Source: Dongia mobilis
GTDB taxonomy: Bacteria; Pseudomonadota; Alphaproteobacteria; Dongiales; Dongiaceae
Assembly: GCF_004363235.1 (NCBI RefSeq)
Contig: NZ_SNYW01000012.1
Span: 69,501 to 133,500 of the forward strand
Direction of reading: 5' to 3'
Length of the DNA: 64,000 bases
The position numbers were made by a program, and so were the translations under genes. Shown here one piece after another: positions 9,107 to 19,874 of the stretch. The notes beneath the pieces were generated by a model. It searched no databases and was not told where the DNA came from. It worked only from the letters and a program-made list of their open reading frames with translations. Within the stretch, counting starts at the first letter, position 1. The number at the start of each line of letters is the position of its first letter.

Positions 9107-9823
9107 ATGACCGCACCCTTGATCGGCCTGACCCTTGATGTTGACGCACCGCGCGGCATCGCGAAGGCCCCGCATTATTCCCTGCGCGCCACCTATACCG
9201 GTGCCGTCGCCAAGGCCGGCGGCCTGCCACTTTGCCTGCCCCATGAGCCCGGCATGGTCGAGGCCTATGCCGATACCCTCGCCGGCCTGGTCGTCACCGG
9301 CGGTGGCTTCGATGTCGACCCGGCCCATTTCGGCGACAACACGCGCCACGCGACCGTGCGCACCAAGGAGGGTCGCACGAACTTTGAGCTTGGCATCGTC
9401 AATGCGATGCTGAAGCGCGACAAGCCGGTCCTCGGCATCTGCGGCGGCGAACAACTGATCAACGTGATCCTGGGCGGGACGCTGATCCAGCATATCGAGG
9501 ACGAGGTTCGCGATTCCCTGCTCCACGAACAGCCCAACCCGCGTACCGAGCCCGGCCACAGGGTGAGACTCAAGGAAGGCTCCCTGCTGCAGAAGATCGT
9601 CGGCGGCACGGAACTTCCCGTCAATTCGGCGCACCACCAGGCGGTCAAGACCGTCGGTCCCGGGATCGTCGTCAACGCGACAGCGCCGGACGGCGTCATC
9701 GAGGGGATCGAGGACCCGCGCCATCGCTTCTGCCTCGGCGTGCAATGGCATCCGGAACTGGATGTCAGCGAAGGCGATGGCAAGATCTTTGCCGCCTTCA
9801 TCGACGCGGCAAAAGCATCATGA
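9107..9823 (+). CDS. Class I glutamine amidotransferase, PuuD-like (gamma-glutamyl-GABA hydrolase family)
   Basis: A 238-aa peptidase C26 family hydrolase. The nucleophile Cys is in VLGICGGEQ and the His-Glu pair in GVQWHPE near the C-terminus; the oxyanion-type loop is VVTGGGFD. PuuD splits gamma-glutamyl-GABA in the glutamylated putrescine pathway. The elbow reads GICGGEQ, whereas PuuD-type enzymes usually have GICRG, so substrate preference could differ. ATG 9107 is preferred over an upstream TTG at 9068. It overlaps the next gene (rluB) by ATGA, suggesting translational coupling although the functions are unrelated. Confidence 0.85.
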   Translation: MTAPLIGLTLDVDAPRGIAKAPHYSLRATYTGAVAKAGGLPLCLPHEPGMVEAYADTLAGLVVTGGGFDVDPAHFGDNTRHATVRTKEGRTNFELGIVNAMLKRDKPVLGICGGEQLINVILGGTLIQHIEDEVRDSLLHEQPNPRTEPGHRVRLKEGSLLQKIVGGTELPVNSAHHQAVKTVGPGIVVNATAPDGVIEGIEDPRHRFCLGVQWHPELDVSEGDGKIFAAFIDAAKAS

Positions 9824-11013
9824 GCGAGAGCGCATACAAGGGCGAGCGCATTGCCAAGGTGATGGCCCGCGCCGGGCTTTGCTCGCGGCGCGATGCGGAA
9901 GGCTGGATCGCGGCCGGGCGCGTCAGTGTCAACGGGCAGAAGCTCAGCTCGGCGGCGATCAACGTGCAGCCCAATGACATCGTGCTGGTGGACGGCAAGC
10001 CGCTCCCCGACAAGGAGGGTGCCCGCGTCTGGCTCTATTACAAGCCGAAGGGGCTGATGACCACCGCACGCGACCCGGAAGGCCGCCCGACCGTGTTCGA
10101 GCGCCTGCCGCCGGAAATGCCGCGCGTGATCTCGGTGGGGCGGCTCGACCTGAATTCGGAAGGATTGCTGCTACTCACCAATGACGGCGAGTTGGCGCGG
10201 CGGCTGGAACTGCCCTCGACCGGCTGGATCCGGCGCTACCGGGTAAGGGTGAACGGTCGCATCGACCCGAAAATCCTCGATCAGGTAAAAGCGGGCCTCA
10301 CCATCGAGGGCGTGCGCTATGGCCCGATCGAAGCCGCCGTCGACCGGCAGCAAGGTGCCAATGCCTGGATCACCATGGGCCTGACCGAAGGCAAGAACCG
10401 CGAGATCCGCCGCATCTGCCAGCATTTCGGTTGGCCGGTCAGCCGCCTCATCCGCATCAGCTATGGCCCGTTCCAACTGGCCGAGATGGAACCCGGCCAG
10501 GTCACCGAGGTGAAGGGCAAACTGCTGAAGGACCAGTTGAAGTTCGGCAATGACTGGAAGCCGGAGCTGTCGCGCGCCCTGCCGCCGGCCCATGTCCAGG
10601 CGGCGCAGGAAGAACGCAAGCTTCGCGCCGTCGGCGAATATCCTGAGGCCCGCAAGCGCTGGGGCAACAAGACCGCAAAGGACAAGCGCGAGGAGGACCG
10701 GCATGAGCCCCGTCCACCCAAGCCAGGCCGGCAGAAGTCTCAGGACGGTAAGTCCCGCCGCATCGAACAGCCGATTACGATGCCGGGAAAAACCGGCAAA
10801 TCCGACAAATCAGGCAAGTTCGAGGCGGAAGCACGTCAGCTTGCGGCCCGGATTGACGGCACGCTGAAACTGGGGCGACTGCTGGACCACAAGCCGGAAA
10901 AATCGGGAGAGGGCGCCGCGCCCGCCGCCAAGCCCAAGCGCCGTGGTCCCCGCAATGCCGGGCAGCAGAAACCCAAGCCGAAACCGAAGCGCGATGCGCA
11001 TCGATTCCGGTAG
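9820..11013 (+). CDS. rluB: 23S rRNA pseudouridine synthase, RsuA/RluB family, with long basic tail
   Basis: A 397-aa pseudouridine synthase that isomerises uridine in 23S rRNA (position 2605 for RluB). An N-terminal S4 RNA-binding domain (about 8-65, ERIAKVMARAGLCSRRDAE) precedes the catalytic domain with the active Asp in VGRLDLNSEGLLLLTNDG. The signature EGKNREIRRICQHFGWPVSR is also present. After about residue 255 comes a tail of some 140 residues, very rich in Lys, Arg, Pro and Gly and probably disordered, like the tails of many alphaproteobacterial RluB proteins. It overlaps the preceding gene by 4 bp and rsmD by 20 bp, forming an rRNA-modification pair with rsmD. Confidence 0.92.
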   Translation: MSESAYKGERIAKVMARAGLCSRRDAEGWIAAGRVSVNGQKLSSAAINVQPNDIVLVDGKPLPDKEGARVWLYYKPKGLMTTARDPEGRPTVFERLPPEMPRVISVGRLDLNSEGLLLLTNDGELARRLELPSTGWIRRYRVRVNGRIDPKILDQVKAGLTIEGVRYGPIEAAVDRQQGANAWITMGLTEGKNREIRRICQHFGWPVSRLIRISYGPFQLAEMEPGQVTEVKGKLLKDQLKFGNDWKPELSRALPPAHVQAAQEERKLRAVGEYPEARKRWGNKTAKDKREEDRHEPRPPKPGRQKSQDGKSRRIEQPITMPGKTGKSDKSGKFEAEARQLAARIDGTLKLGRLLDHKPEKSGEGAAPAAKPKRRGPRNAGQQKPKPKPKRDAHRFR

Positions 11014-11557
11014 CCATCGCGGCACGCGCCTCGCTGTGCCGGAGGGCAAGGATATCCGCCCCACCTCGGACCGTGCGCGTCAGGCCATCTTCAACATCCT
11101 GGCGCATGGCCATGACGCCATCAGGGATGCCCGGGTGCTGGATGTCTTTGCAGGGTCCGGCGCCCTCGGCCTCGAAGCCTTGTCTCGCGGGGCGGTCTCG
11201 CTCGTCGCGATGGAGCGCGAGCGCATCGCCGCCGATTGCATCAAGAAGAATGCCGCCGCCTGCCATGAAACCGAGCGGACGACGATCCTGCTCGGCGATG
11301 CAACCCAGCCGCCGCCCGCCCATCGTTATGGCAAATTCGCGCCCTGCGATCTCGTCTTCCTCGATCCACCCTATGGCCTGGATCTGGTCTCCCCCACCCT
11401 CGTGGCCCTGGCGCGGGCCGGCTGGCTCGCCGGCAACGCACTCGTCGTAGCGGAGATGGCGACGCGCGATGCCTTCAGCCCGCCGGACGGCTTCTCCGTC
11501 ATCGACGAGCGCCGCTACGGCAAGGCACGGGTGGTCATGTTGCGGTATGAAGCCTAG
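10994..11557 (+). CDS. rsmD: 16S rRNA (guanine(966)-N2)-methyltransferase
   Basis: A 187-aa Rossmann-fold methyltransferase that modifies G966 of 16S rRNA in the assembled small subunit. It opens with MRIDSGSHRGTRLAVPEG. The SAM-binding motif is VLDVFAGSGALGLEALSRGA, and the N6/N2-methylase motif is LVFLDPPYG. The conserved RPTSDRARQAIFNIL region is typical of RsmD. ATG 10994 lies inside the end of rluB (20-bp overlap), so the two rRNA enzymes are probably translated from one message. The gene ends 6 bp from the convergent mutL. Confidence 0.95.
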   Translation: MRIDSGSHRGTRLAVPEGKDIRPTSDRARQAIFNILAHGHDAIRDARVLDVFAGSGALGLEALSRGAVSLVAMERERIAADCIKKNAAACHETERTTILLGDATQPPPAHRYGKFAPCDLVFLDPPYGLDLVSPTLVALARAGWLAGNALVVAEMATRDAFSPPDGFSVIDERRYGKARVVMLRYEA

Positions 11558-11563
11558 CGATAC

Positions 11564-13372
11564 CTACCGCCGCCCGAACAGTTTCTCGATATCGCTGAGC
11601 TTCAGCTCGACATAGGTTGGCCGGCCGTGATTGCACTGGCCGGAATGCGGCGTCGCCTCCATCTGCCGCAGCAACGCGTCCATCTCCGGCCCGGTCAGCT
11701 GCCGGCCGGCGCGGACCGAGCCATGGCAGGCCATGGTGCCGCAGATGTCCTCCAGCCGCTCCTTCAGCTTGAAGGCCGCACCCAGTTCCAGGATTTCCTC
11801 GGCAAGATCGCGGGCGAGATTTTTGACGTCGCTCTGACCGAGCAAGGCCGGCACCTCGCGTACGGCAACGGCATCATTGCCGAACGCCTCGATGACGAGG
11901 CCCAGTTCCTCCAGTTCGACGCTGCGCGACAGCAAGGCATTGACCAGCTTCGACGGCATCTCGACGATCTCGGGGATCAGCAGCGCCTGGCGCTTCACCC
12001 CCTGCCCCGCCAGGGCCGCCTTCATGCGTTCCAGCATCAGGCGCTCATGGGCGGCATGCTGGTCGACGATGACGATGCCGTCGGCGGTCTGTGCCACGAC
12101 ATAGGTGCCGAATAGCTGCGCCCGGGCGACGCCCAGGGGGTAGTCGCCGGCAGCCGGTTCCGGTGCAGCCGCCGGCATGGACGGGCGCGCCAACTCGGCG
12201 GAAAGCGGCGCGAAGGACGCAAGCGCCGCCTGCACGGCGCCGGTACCGAATCCGGCGGATCGCGGCATCGGCGCATAGGCCGGCGGTGGCGCTGCTGCGA
12301 CACCGGACATCGGCGCAAAAGCCGCCAGGGTCTGTCCCGCAACCGTGGTCGAGGCGCGGTGTCCGGCGGCGTCAAGGGCGCGGCGGATGCCGCCCACCAG
12401 CAGCCCGCGCACCAAAGCCGCATCCTGGAAGCGAACCTCAGCCTTCGCCGGATGCACATTGACGTCGACCAGTTCCGGCGGACAATCGATGAAGAGCGCC
12501 ACCAGCGGATGCCGGTCGCGCGCCAGGAAATCCTGATAGGCGCCGCGGATGGCGCCCTGCAGCAGCCGGTCGCGCACCGGCCGCCCGTTGACGAAGAGAT
12601 ACTGCATCGACGCCGTGGCGCGATTGAGCGTCGGCAGGCCGGCAAACCCGGAAAGACGGAAGCCCTCGCGCGCGACATCAAGGGCGACGGCATTGTCGGC
12701 GAAGTCGCGCCCCATCACGTCGCCGAGGCGCTTCAGCCGCGCGGCATCTTCGCCCTCGGCCAGATCGGGCCGCGCCGCGTCGAAGCGCAGCACCGTGCGG
12801 CCGTCATCGCTCAAGCCGAAGGCGACATCGGGATGGGCCATGGCGAGTCGCTCGATCACCTCGACCACGGCATTCTGCTCGGAGCGCGCAGACTTCAGGA
12901 ACTTGAGGCGTGCCGGCACGGCGAAGAAGAGATCGCTGAGTTCAACCCGCGTGCCGGCGGAGAGCGCCGCCGGTTCCGGCCCGGTCTTCACACCGCCCTC
13001 GATCCTTATGCGCCACGCTTCGTCGCTGCCGCGCGCGCGGCTGGTGATGGACAGACGGCCGACCGCGCCGATGGAGGGCAGCGCCTCGCCGCGGAAGCCG
13101 AAGAAGCCGATATGGACGAGATCGTCATCCGGCAGTTTCGAGGTGGCGTGGCGCTCCACCGCCAGTTCCAGTTCGGCCCTGCCCATGCCATGGCCATCAT
13201 CGGTGACGCTGATGAAGCTCTTGCCGCCCTCGCGCAGTTCAACGGCGATGCGGGTCGCCCCGGCATCGACACTGTTTTCGACCAGTTCCTTCACCACCGA
13301 GGCGGGTCGTTCGATGACCTCGCCGGCGGCGATCTGGTTGACGAGATTGGCGGGCAGAAGACGAATCGGCAT
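11564..13372 (-). CDS. mutL: DNA mismatch repair protein MutL with endonuclease motif
   Basis: A 602-aa GHKL ATPase that couples mismatch recognition by MutS to strand incision. The N-terminus has [28 protein letters not shown] and [13 protein letters not shown], the ATP-binding motifs. A variable Pro/Ala-rich linker spans about 335-430. The C-terminal domain carries [12 protein letters not shown], matching the DQHA(X)2E(X)4E endonuclease motif, plus ACHGSV and CNHGRPT metal-site motifs. This predicts a nicking MutL, as expected for bacteria lacking MutH. The start [10 protein letters not shown] at 13372 matches the family; upstream in-frame codons are rejected. Confidence 0.96.
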   Translation of the reverse strand: MPIRLLPANLVNQIAAGEVIERPASVVKELVENSVDAGATRIAVELREGGKSFISVTDDGHGMGRAELELAVERHATSKLPDDDLVHIGFFGFRGEALPSIGAVGRLSITSRARGSDEAWRIRIEGGVKTGPEPAALSAGTRVELSDLFFAVPARLKFLKSARSEQNAVVEVIERLAMAHPDVAFGLSDDGRTVLRFDAARPDLAEGEDAARLKRLGDVMGRDFADNAVALDVAREGFRLSGFAGLPTLNRATASMQYLFVNGRPVRDRLLQGAIRGAYQDFLARDRHPLVALFIDCPPELVDVNVHPAKAEVRFQDAALVRGLLVGGIRRALDAAGHRASTTVAGQTLAAFAPMSGVAAAPPPAYAPMPRSAGFGTGAVQAALASFAPLSAELARPSMPAAAPEPAAGDYPLGVARAQLFGTYVVAQTADGIVIVDQHAAHERLMLERMKAALAGQGVKRQALLIPEIVEMPSKLVNALLSRSVELEELGLVIEAFGNDAVAVREVPALLGQSDVKNLARDLAEEILELGAAFKLKERLEDICGTMACHGSVRAGRQLTGPEMDALLRQMEATPHSGQCNHGRPTYVELKLSDIEKLFGRR

Positions 13373-13484
13373 GGGCGCGAGTCTAGACCGGTTTGGCCGC
13401 GGATTGTACCGCCACAAGATGCCGCTTGCCGCACCGGCCACGCCGGTGGCTGAATAGCCCCAAGGTCGGACGGGAGAGCGGCAA

Positions 13485-13943
13485 ATGGCGGAAGACAAGG
13501 GAGAATTTCCCAGTGGCGAGGATTATGGGCGCAGCCTCCGGGGCTTCGGAATCAACATGCTGGTGCGGAATGTCGCCCGCTCGGTTGCCTTCGCCCGCGA
13601 GGTGCTGCTGGCCGAGGTGGCGACCGCCGACCAGGACTTCGCCGTGCTCCGGCACCGGGTCGATGGCCGCGTTCTCGCCGAATGGATGCTGCATGCCGAT
13701 GGCACCTATCACAGCAACCCCCTGCCTTCCCTGATCGCCCCCGACGGTCCGCGCGGCGCCGGGCTGGAACTGCGGCTTTACGCCATCGATCCCGACGCCG
13801 CCGTTGTCCGGGCCAGGGCGCGCAGCGACGTCATCCTGGCCGAACCCGCCGACAAGCCGCACGGTATGCGCGAGGCCTACATCCTGGACCCCGACGGCTA
13901 TTGCTGGGTGGTCAGTCGGCCGCTGTCGAAAAACCAGGGTTAG
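13485..13943 (+). CDS. VOC (glyoxalase/dioxygenase fold) family protein
   Basis: A 152-aa protein with the vicinal-oxygen-chelate fold pattern: [20 protein letters not shown] near the start and an ending of [19 protein letters not shown], typical of glyoxalase/bleomycin-resistance-like domains. It has no signal peptide. The metal-binding residues are not clear enough to predict an enzyme activity; a small-molecule binding or resistance role is equally possible. It is divergent from mutL. Its TAG stop overlaps the TAA stop of the epimerase gene on the other strand (four bases, 13940-13943). Confidence 0.75.
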   Translation: MAEDKGEFPSGEDYGRSLRGFGINMLVRNVARSVAFAREVLLAEVATADQDFAVLRHRVDGRVLAEWMLHADGTYHSNPLPSLIAPDGPRGAGLELRLYAIDPDAAVVRARARSDVILAEPADKPHGMREAYILDPDGYCWVVSRPLSKNQG

Positions 13944-14923
13944 TTCCGGCGCGCATAATCCCGGTACCAGGTCACGAAATTTTCGATCGCGACATCGAGC
14001 GGTGTCGCCGGTTCGTAGCCGAGATCGGCGCGGGTCAGGCTGAGATCGGCCCAGGTTGCCGGCACGTCGCCTGCGGCCGGCGGCAGCACATTGCGACTGG
14101 CCTTGGTACCGCAGGCCGCCTCGATCAGGCCGATCAGATGATTGAGCGTCACCGGCCGGTCGCTCCCCAGATTGTAAAGGTGGTGCGGCACCGCCGCGTC
14201 GCGCGCTGGCGGCCGATCGAGCGCGGCCAGCACACCTGCCACGATATCATCGATATAGGTGAAGTCGCGCGAGACGCTGCCATCGCCAAAAACGTCTATC
14301 TGGCGGCCCGCCAGGATCGCTTGCGTAAATCGGAAATAGGCCATGTCTGGCCGCCCCCAGGGCCCGATCACCGTGAAAAAGCGTAGCCCGGTGAGCGGCA
14401 GCCGATAGAGCTGGGCATAGGCGATGCTCATCAATTCGCCCGACCGCTTGGTGGCGGCATAGAGCGAGGCCGGGCAATCGACCGGATCGTCGATCGCAAA
14501 GGGTACGCGCTTGCTGTTGCCATAGACCGAACTGGAACTGGCATAGACGGTATGCGCAACCTGCGGCAGATGCCGGGCGAGTTCCAGGATGTTGAGATGG
14601 CCCGCAAGATTCGGTCCGACATAGTCGGTCGGGTGATCGATCGAATGCCGCACGCCGGCCTGAGCAGCCAGATGCACGATGCCGGTGATGCTGTCACGAT
14701 GATGATGGATCGCCGCCCCTAGCGCCGGCGCGCGGCCAATGTCGGCAAATACGTAGTGAAAATGGGGATGCCGCTCCAATCGGTGGAGGCGGGCCTGTTT
14801 GAGCCGGGTGTCGTAATAGGCGTTCATGTTGTCGATGCCGAGCACGCGATCGCCCCGCGCCAGCAAGGCCTCGGCGACATGAAAGGCGATGAAGCCGGCA
14901 ACACCGGTAACGAGTATGGTCAT
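13940..14923 (-). CDS. NAD-dependent sugar-nucleotide epimerase (UDP-uronate 4-epimerase type)
   Basis: A 327-aa extended short-chain dehydrogenase. It starts with the NAD motif MTILVTGVAGFIAFHVAEAL (the usual GxxGFIG ends in Ala here). Ser-rich ASSSSVYG and YAATKRSGE supply the catalytic Ser and the Tyr-xxx-Lys pair. GIDNMNAYYD and the RFFTVIGPWGRPDMA block are characteristic of UDP-glucuronate/UDP-GlcNAcA 4-epimerases. The gene lies 7 bp after the nucleotide-sugar dehydrogenase gene, so the pair likely makes a UDP-galacturonate or UDP-GalNAcA-type precursor for surface polysaccharide. No glycosyltransferase genes are nearby. Confidence 0.88.
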   Translation of the reverse strand: MTILVTGVAGFIAFHVAEALLARGDRVLGIDNMNAYYDTRLKQARLHRLERHPHFHYVFADIGRAPALGAAIHHHRDSITGIVHLAAQAGVRHSIDHPTDYVGPNLAGHLNILELARHLPQVAHTVYASSSSVYGNSKRVPFAIDDPVDCPASLYAATKRSGELMSIAYAQLYRLPLTGLRFFTVIGPWGRPDMAYFRFTQAILAGRQIDVFGDGSVSRDFTYIDDIVAGVLAALDRPPARDAAVPHHLYNLGSDRPVTLNHLIGLIEAACGTKASRNVLPPAAGDVPATWADLSLTRADLGYEPATPLDVAIENFVTWYRDYARRN

Positions 14924-14930
14924 GAATTTC

Positions 14931-16286
14931 TCACGCCTTTACGACATTGCGCCCGCGCCAACCCGCCCGCGCCATGCGATCGCGGGTATCGATGATCAGC
15001 TTCGCACCGCGTCCCAGCGCCTTGTAGTCGATGCTGTCATGGTCGGTGACGATCAGCACGGCATCGGTCCGCCCCAGAGTGGCTGCACTCAACGCGACCG
15101 AGCGTCGCCCCATGAGATGCGGGTGCTCGCGAGACGGCTTCACCGAGGTGATGATGGGGTCGTGGTAATCGACCTTCGCCCCCTGCGCCTCCAAAAGGTC
15201 GATGAGCGTCAGGGCCGGGCTTTCGCGCATGTCGTCGACATTCTTCTTGTAGGCGAGGCCGACGATCAGGATGCGCGCATTCTTCAAGGCCTTTCCGGCG
15301 CGCGTGCTCAAGGCTTCCGTCAGGCGTGCCACGACATAGCGCGGCATCGCCGTGTTGATTTCTCCCGCCAGTTCAATGAAGCGCGTGCTGATGCCGAACT
15401 CGCGGGCCTTCCAAGTGAGGTAGAATGGGTCGATCGGGATGCAATGCCCGCCGAGGCCGGGTCCCGGATAGAACGGCATAAAGCCGAAGGGCTTGGTCTT
15501 GGCGGCCTCGATCACCTGCCAGACATCGATGCCCATGGCATCGAAGATGACCTTCAACTCGTTGACCAGGGCAATATTCACTGACCGGAAGATGTTCTCG
15601 GTCAGTTTCACCGCCTCCGCCGTCGCCGCATCGGTGACCGGCACGGTTTTTACCACCACCTGGTCGTAGAGCGCCTTGGCCAGTTCCCCGGCGGCCGCGC
15701 CATCGCCCCCCACCACCTTGGGTATGGCGGCAGTGCCGAACTGCTCGTTTCCGGGATCTTCGCGTTCGGGCGAATAGGCGAGGAAGAAGTCGCGTCCGGA
15801 CCTGAGGCCGCCCACCTCCAGTTCCGGCTTCACCACGTCGTCCGTGGTGCCCGGATATGTACTCGATTCGAGGACGACGAGTTGCCCCTTGCGCAGGTGA
15901 CGGGCGATCGTCCGCGCCGTGTTGGCGACAAAGGAGAGGTCCGGTTCCCGCTGGCGGGAGAGCGGTGTCGGCACGCAGATGATGATCGCGTCCATGCGCT
16001 TCAACCCGGCAAAATCGCTGCTGGCGGCGAGGCGGCCGGCTTTCACCAGCGGCGCGATGCGCCGCCCCGGGATATGGCGGATGTAGGATCGGCCGGCGGC
16101 AAGCTTTTCGGTTTTTGCGGCGTCGATGTCGAAGCCGGTCACGGCAAAGCCCTTCTCGGCGAAGACGCAAGCCAGCGGCAGGCCGACATAGCCGAGCCCG
16201 ATTATGCCGATCCGCGCCCGGCCGGAGACGATGCGCGCCAACAGGGCAGCGGCGGCCGGTTTCCTGGATTTTCCTCTGATTGCCAT
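14931..16286 (-). CDS. Nucleotide sugar dehydrogenase (UDP-GlcNAc or UDP-Glc 6-dehydrogenase)
   Basis: A 451-aa NAD-dependent enzyme that oxidises C6 of a UDP-sugar to the uronate. The N-terminal Rossmann motif is IGIIGLGYVGLPLACVFAEK (about 26-45). The central domain has FGFMPFYPGPGLGGHCIPID, with the catalytic Cys in GHCIPIDP. The C-terminal UDP-binding domain has VGLAYKKNVDDMRESPA. The WecC/WbpA/TviB subgroup with GlcNAc substrate seems more likely than UDP-Glc dehydrogenase, from the GHCIPIDPFYL and KTKPFGF blocks, but this is inference. It is the first gene of an operon with the epimerase and diverges from the copA promoter. Confidence 0.9.
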   Translation of the reverse strand: MAIRGKSRKPAAAALLARIVSGRARIGIIGLGYVGLPLACVFAEKGFAVTGFDIDAAKTEKLAAGRSYIRHIPGRRIAPLVKAGRLAASSDFAGLKRMDAIIICVPTPLSRQREPDLSFVANTARTIARHLRKGQLVVLESSTYPGTTDDVVKPELEVGGLRSGRDFFLAYSPEREDPGNEQFGTAAIPKVVGGDGAAAGELAKALYDQVVVKTVPVTDAATAEAVKLTENIFRSVNIALVNELKVIFDAMGIDVWQVIEAAKTKPFGFMPFYPGPGLGGHCIPIDPFYLTWKAREFGISTRFIELAGEINTAMPRYVVARLTEALSTRAGKALKNARILIVGLAYKKNVDDMRESPALTLIDLLEAQGAKVDYHDPIITSVKPSREHPHLMGRRSVALSAATLGRTDAVLIVTDHDSIDYKALGRGAKLIIDTRDRMARAGWRGRNVVKA

Positions 16287-16348
16287 GACTTAACGTGACT
16301 CCGTAAGGCGCCAGCACCCTAGCAAGGAACCGGAGGCGACGCCACCAC

Positions 16349-16379
16349 TTGACCTTCCCATGATGGGAAGGAACATATG
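16349..16379 (+). promoter_or_regulatory. MerR/CueR-type promoter of copA-cueR
   Basis: A TTGACC -35 box (16349-16354) and a CATATG -10-like box (16374-16379) are separated by 19 bp, the long spacer that MerR-family activators correct by twisting DNA. The spacer holds the inverted repeat CCTTCCCATGATGGGAAGG, very like known CueR operators. It lies 30 bp upstream of the copA start. Control by the CueR-like protein encoded just after copA is inferred. Confidence 0.85.
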
Positions 16380-16408
16380 GGAATGGCGCAACGAAAGGAA
16401 ACCCCGTC

Positions 16409-18549
<2,141 letters not shown>

Positions 18550-18550
<1 letters not shown>

Positions 18551-18945
18551 TGGAGATACTCAATATCGGCGAGGCAGCGCAGGCCAGCGGCGTCTCGGCC
18601 AAGATGATCCGGCACTATGAAGCGATCGGCCTGCTGCCGCGCGCGCAGCGTAGCAACGCCAATTACCGGATCTATGGACCGCAGGATGTCCACAACCTGC
18701 GCTTTATACACCGCGCGCGCTCGCTCGGTTTCCGGCTGGAGGACATCCGCGAATTGCTGGCTCTGTGGCGCAACCGCCAGCGCTCCAGCGCGCAGGTGAA
18801 GAAACTGGCGCTTGCCCATGTCGCAGAACTGGAGGAGAAGATTGCCGCGATGCAGGAGATGGCAGAAGCGTTGAAACACCTGGCACAGCACTGCCATGGC
18901 GATGACCGGCCCGATTGCCCGATCCTGGAGCAACTTGCCGACTAG
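18550..18945 (+). CDS. cueR: Cu(I)-responsive MerR-family regulator (CueR-like)
   Basis: A 131-aa activator. The N-terminal winged helix is NIGEAAQASGVSAKMIRHYE (about 5-24), with IGLLPRAQRSNANYRIY following. A long dimerisation helix ends in CHGDDRPDCPIL, where the two Cys separated by seven residues form the Cu(I)-binding loop of CueR. The ATG overlaps the copA TGA by one base (TGATG), so the sensor is made from the same message as the pump it controls and should amplify its own expression when copper rises. It ends 10 bp before a convergent gene. Confidence 0.93.
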
Positions 18946-18955
18946 AAGCGGCCGA

Positions 18956-19627
18956 TTAAAATCGTATGAGCCGCTTCAGCAGGGGCAATGGTGCATCGGT
19001 TGCCTCACGGCCAATCCGGAAAACCAGGGATCGGTCGCCGCCCGAGATCCGATAGACCCCGCCCTTGTCGAGCGGCAGGTCGCCGGCGGCCAGTTCGAAA
19101 ATGCCATCTGTCGACTGCACCTGCCAGGTGCGGGCGGGATTGCGCCGATCTTCGATGGTGAGATTGGCAAGATCCAGCGCAATCACGACGGGCAGACGAC
19201 TGGCAAGAACGAATGCCGCCTCGCGGGCAATGGGGTCGGCGTCTGCGGCGCTGTCGGGATCGCGAAAGGCCAGGGCTGCGCTCTGGCTGGCCTCTGCCGG
19301 CGTCAGATCGAGTGCGGCCGGGTCGCACGAGATCGTCTGACGCTGTACCGCCCCACCCGTTACATCCGACTGCAGGCGCCCGATGGCGACCTGCCCGCCG
19401 CGTATTGTCTCGCGCTGGCAGGATTGCAGGTATGAGAGGATGACCCCCTGATCGCTTGCCAGGCTGAGCGAATCGCCCTCGCGCAGCAGGTGGAACGGGG
19501 GGATCGCCGTCACGTTCGCGGTCGCATCCTCGACGATGGCGACCGGCGGGCGCGGTTCGGCGGATACCGAGCCGGACCATGCCATCAGGGCGATAGTCGT
19601 CAACGGAAACAAGCCACGGCACGGCAT
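18956..19627 (-). CDS. Secreted protein of unknown function
   Basis: A 223-aa protein I do not recognise. It begins with a Sec signal peptide (MPCRGLFPLTTIALMAWSGS, cleavage after VSA near residue 23). The mature part is rich in beta-type sequence: IPPFHLLREGDSLSLASDQG, a Cys pair (about 69 and 101), and an Ala-rich middle. The segment AGDLPLDKGGVYRI could be part of a C-terminal beta sandwich. A GAGGTGA ribosome site precedes ATG 19625-19627. It is convergent with cueR; nothing links it to copper except position. A periplasmic location is likely. Confidence 0.7.
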   Translation of the reverse strand: MPCRGLFPLTTIALMAWSGSVSAEPRPPVAIVEDATANVTAIPPFHLLREGDSLSLASDQGVILSYLQSCQRETIRGGQVAIGRLQSDVTGGAVQRQTISCDPAALDLTPAEASQSAALAFRDPDSAADADPIAREAAFVLASRLPVVIALDLANLTIEDRRNPARTWQVQSTDGIFELAAGDLPLDKGGVYRISGGDRSLVFRIGREATDAPLPLLKRLIRF

Positions 19628-19719
19628 CGCGTCACCTCGAGGCGGCAGAACGCTATAGTGGTATCATCAAATCCGCAACCCGCCCTGTCAACGTGGCGTA
19701 CAGGCGAAAACTGTGCGCC

Positions 19720-19739
19720 AGGACACCTTTTTGTGTCCT
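19720..19739 (+). other. Short perfect hairpin upstream of the ABC importer operon
   Basis: AGGACAC and GTGTCCT form a 7-bp stem around the loop CTTTTT, about 135 bp before the binding-protein gene. It lies in a 247-bp intergenic stretch between divergent genes. A T-tract follows only inside the loop, so it is not a classical terminator; an operator or leader structure is possible. Confidence 0.35.
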
Positions 19740-19874
19740 CGACAACACCGGTTGCGCTGCGGCAACGAGGGTGGCAAGATTAGCTGTACACAGGAACAAT
19801 AAGCGGCGATCGAACGCCGCAGGCAGGATGCATCGCGAAAAATGCGCGATGCCAAAACAGGAGGGTGTCTGGAA

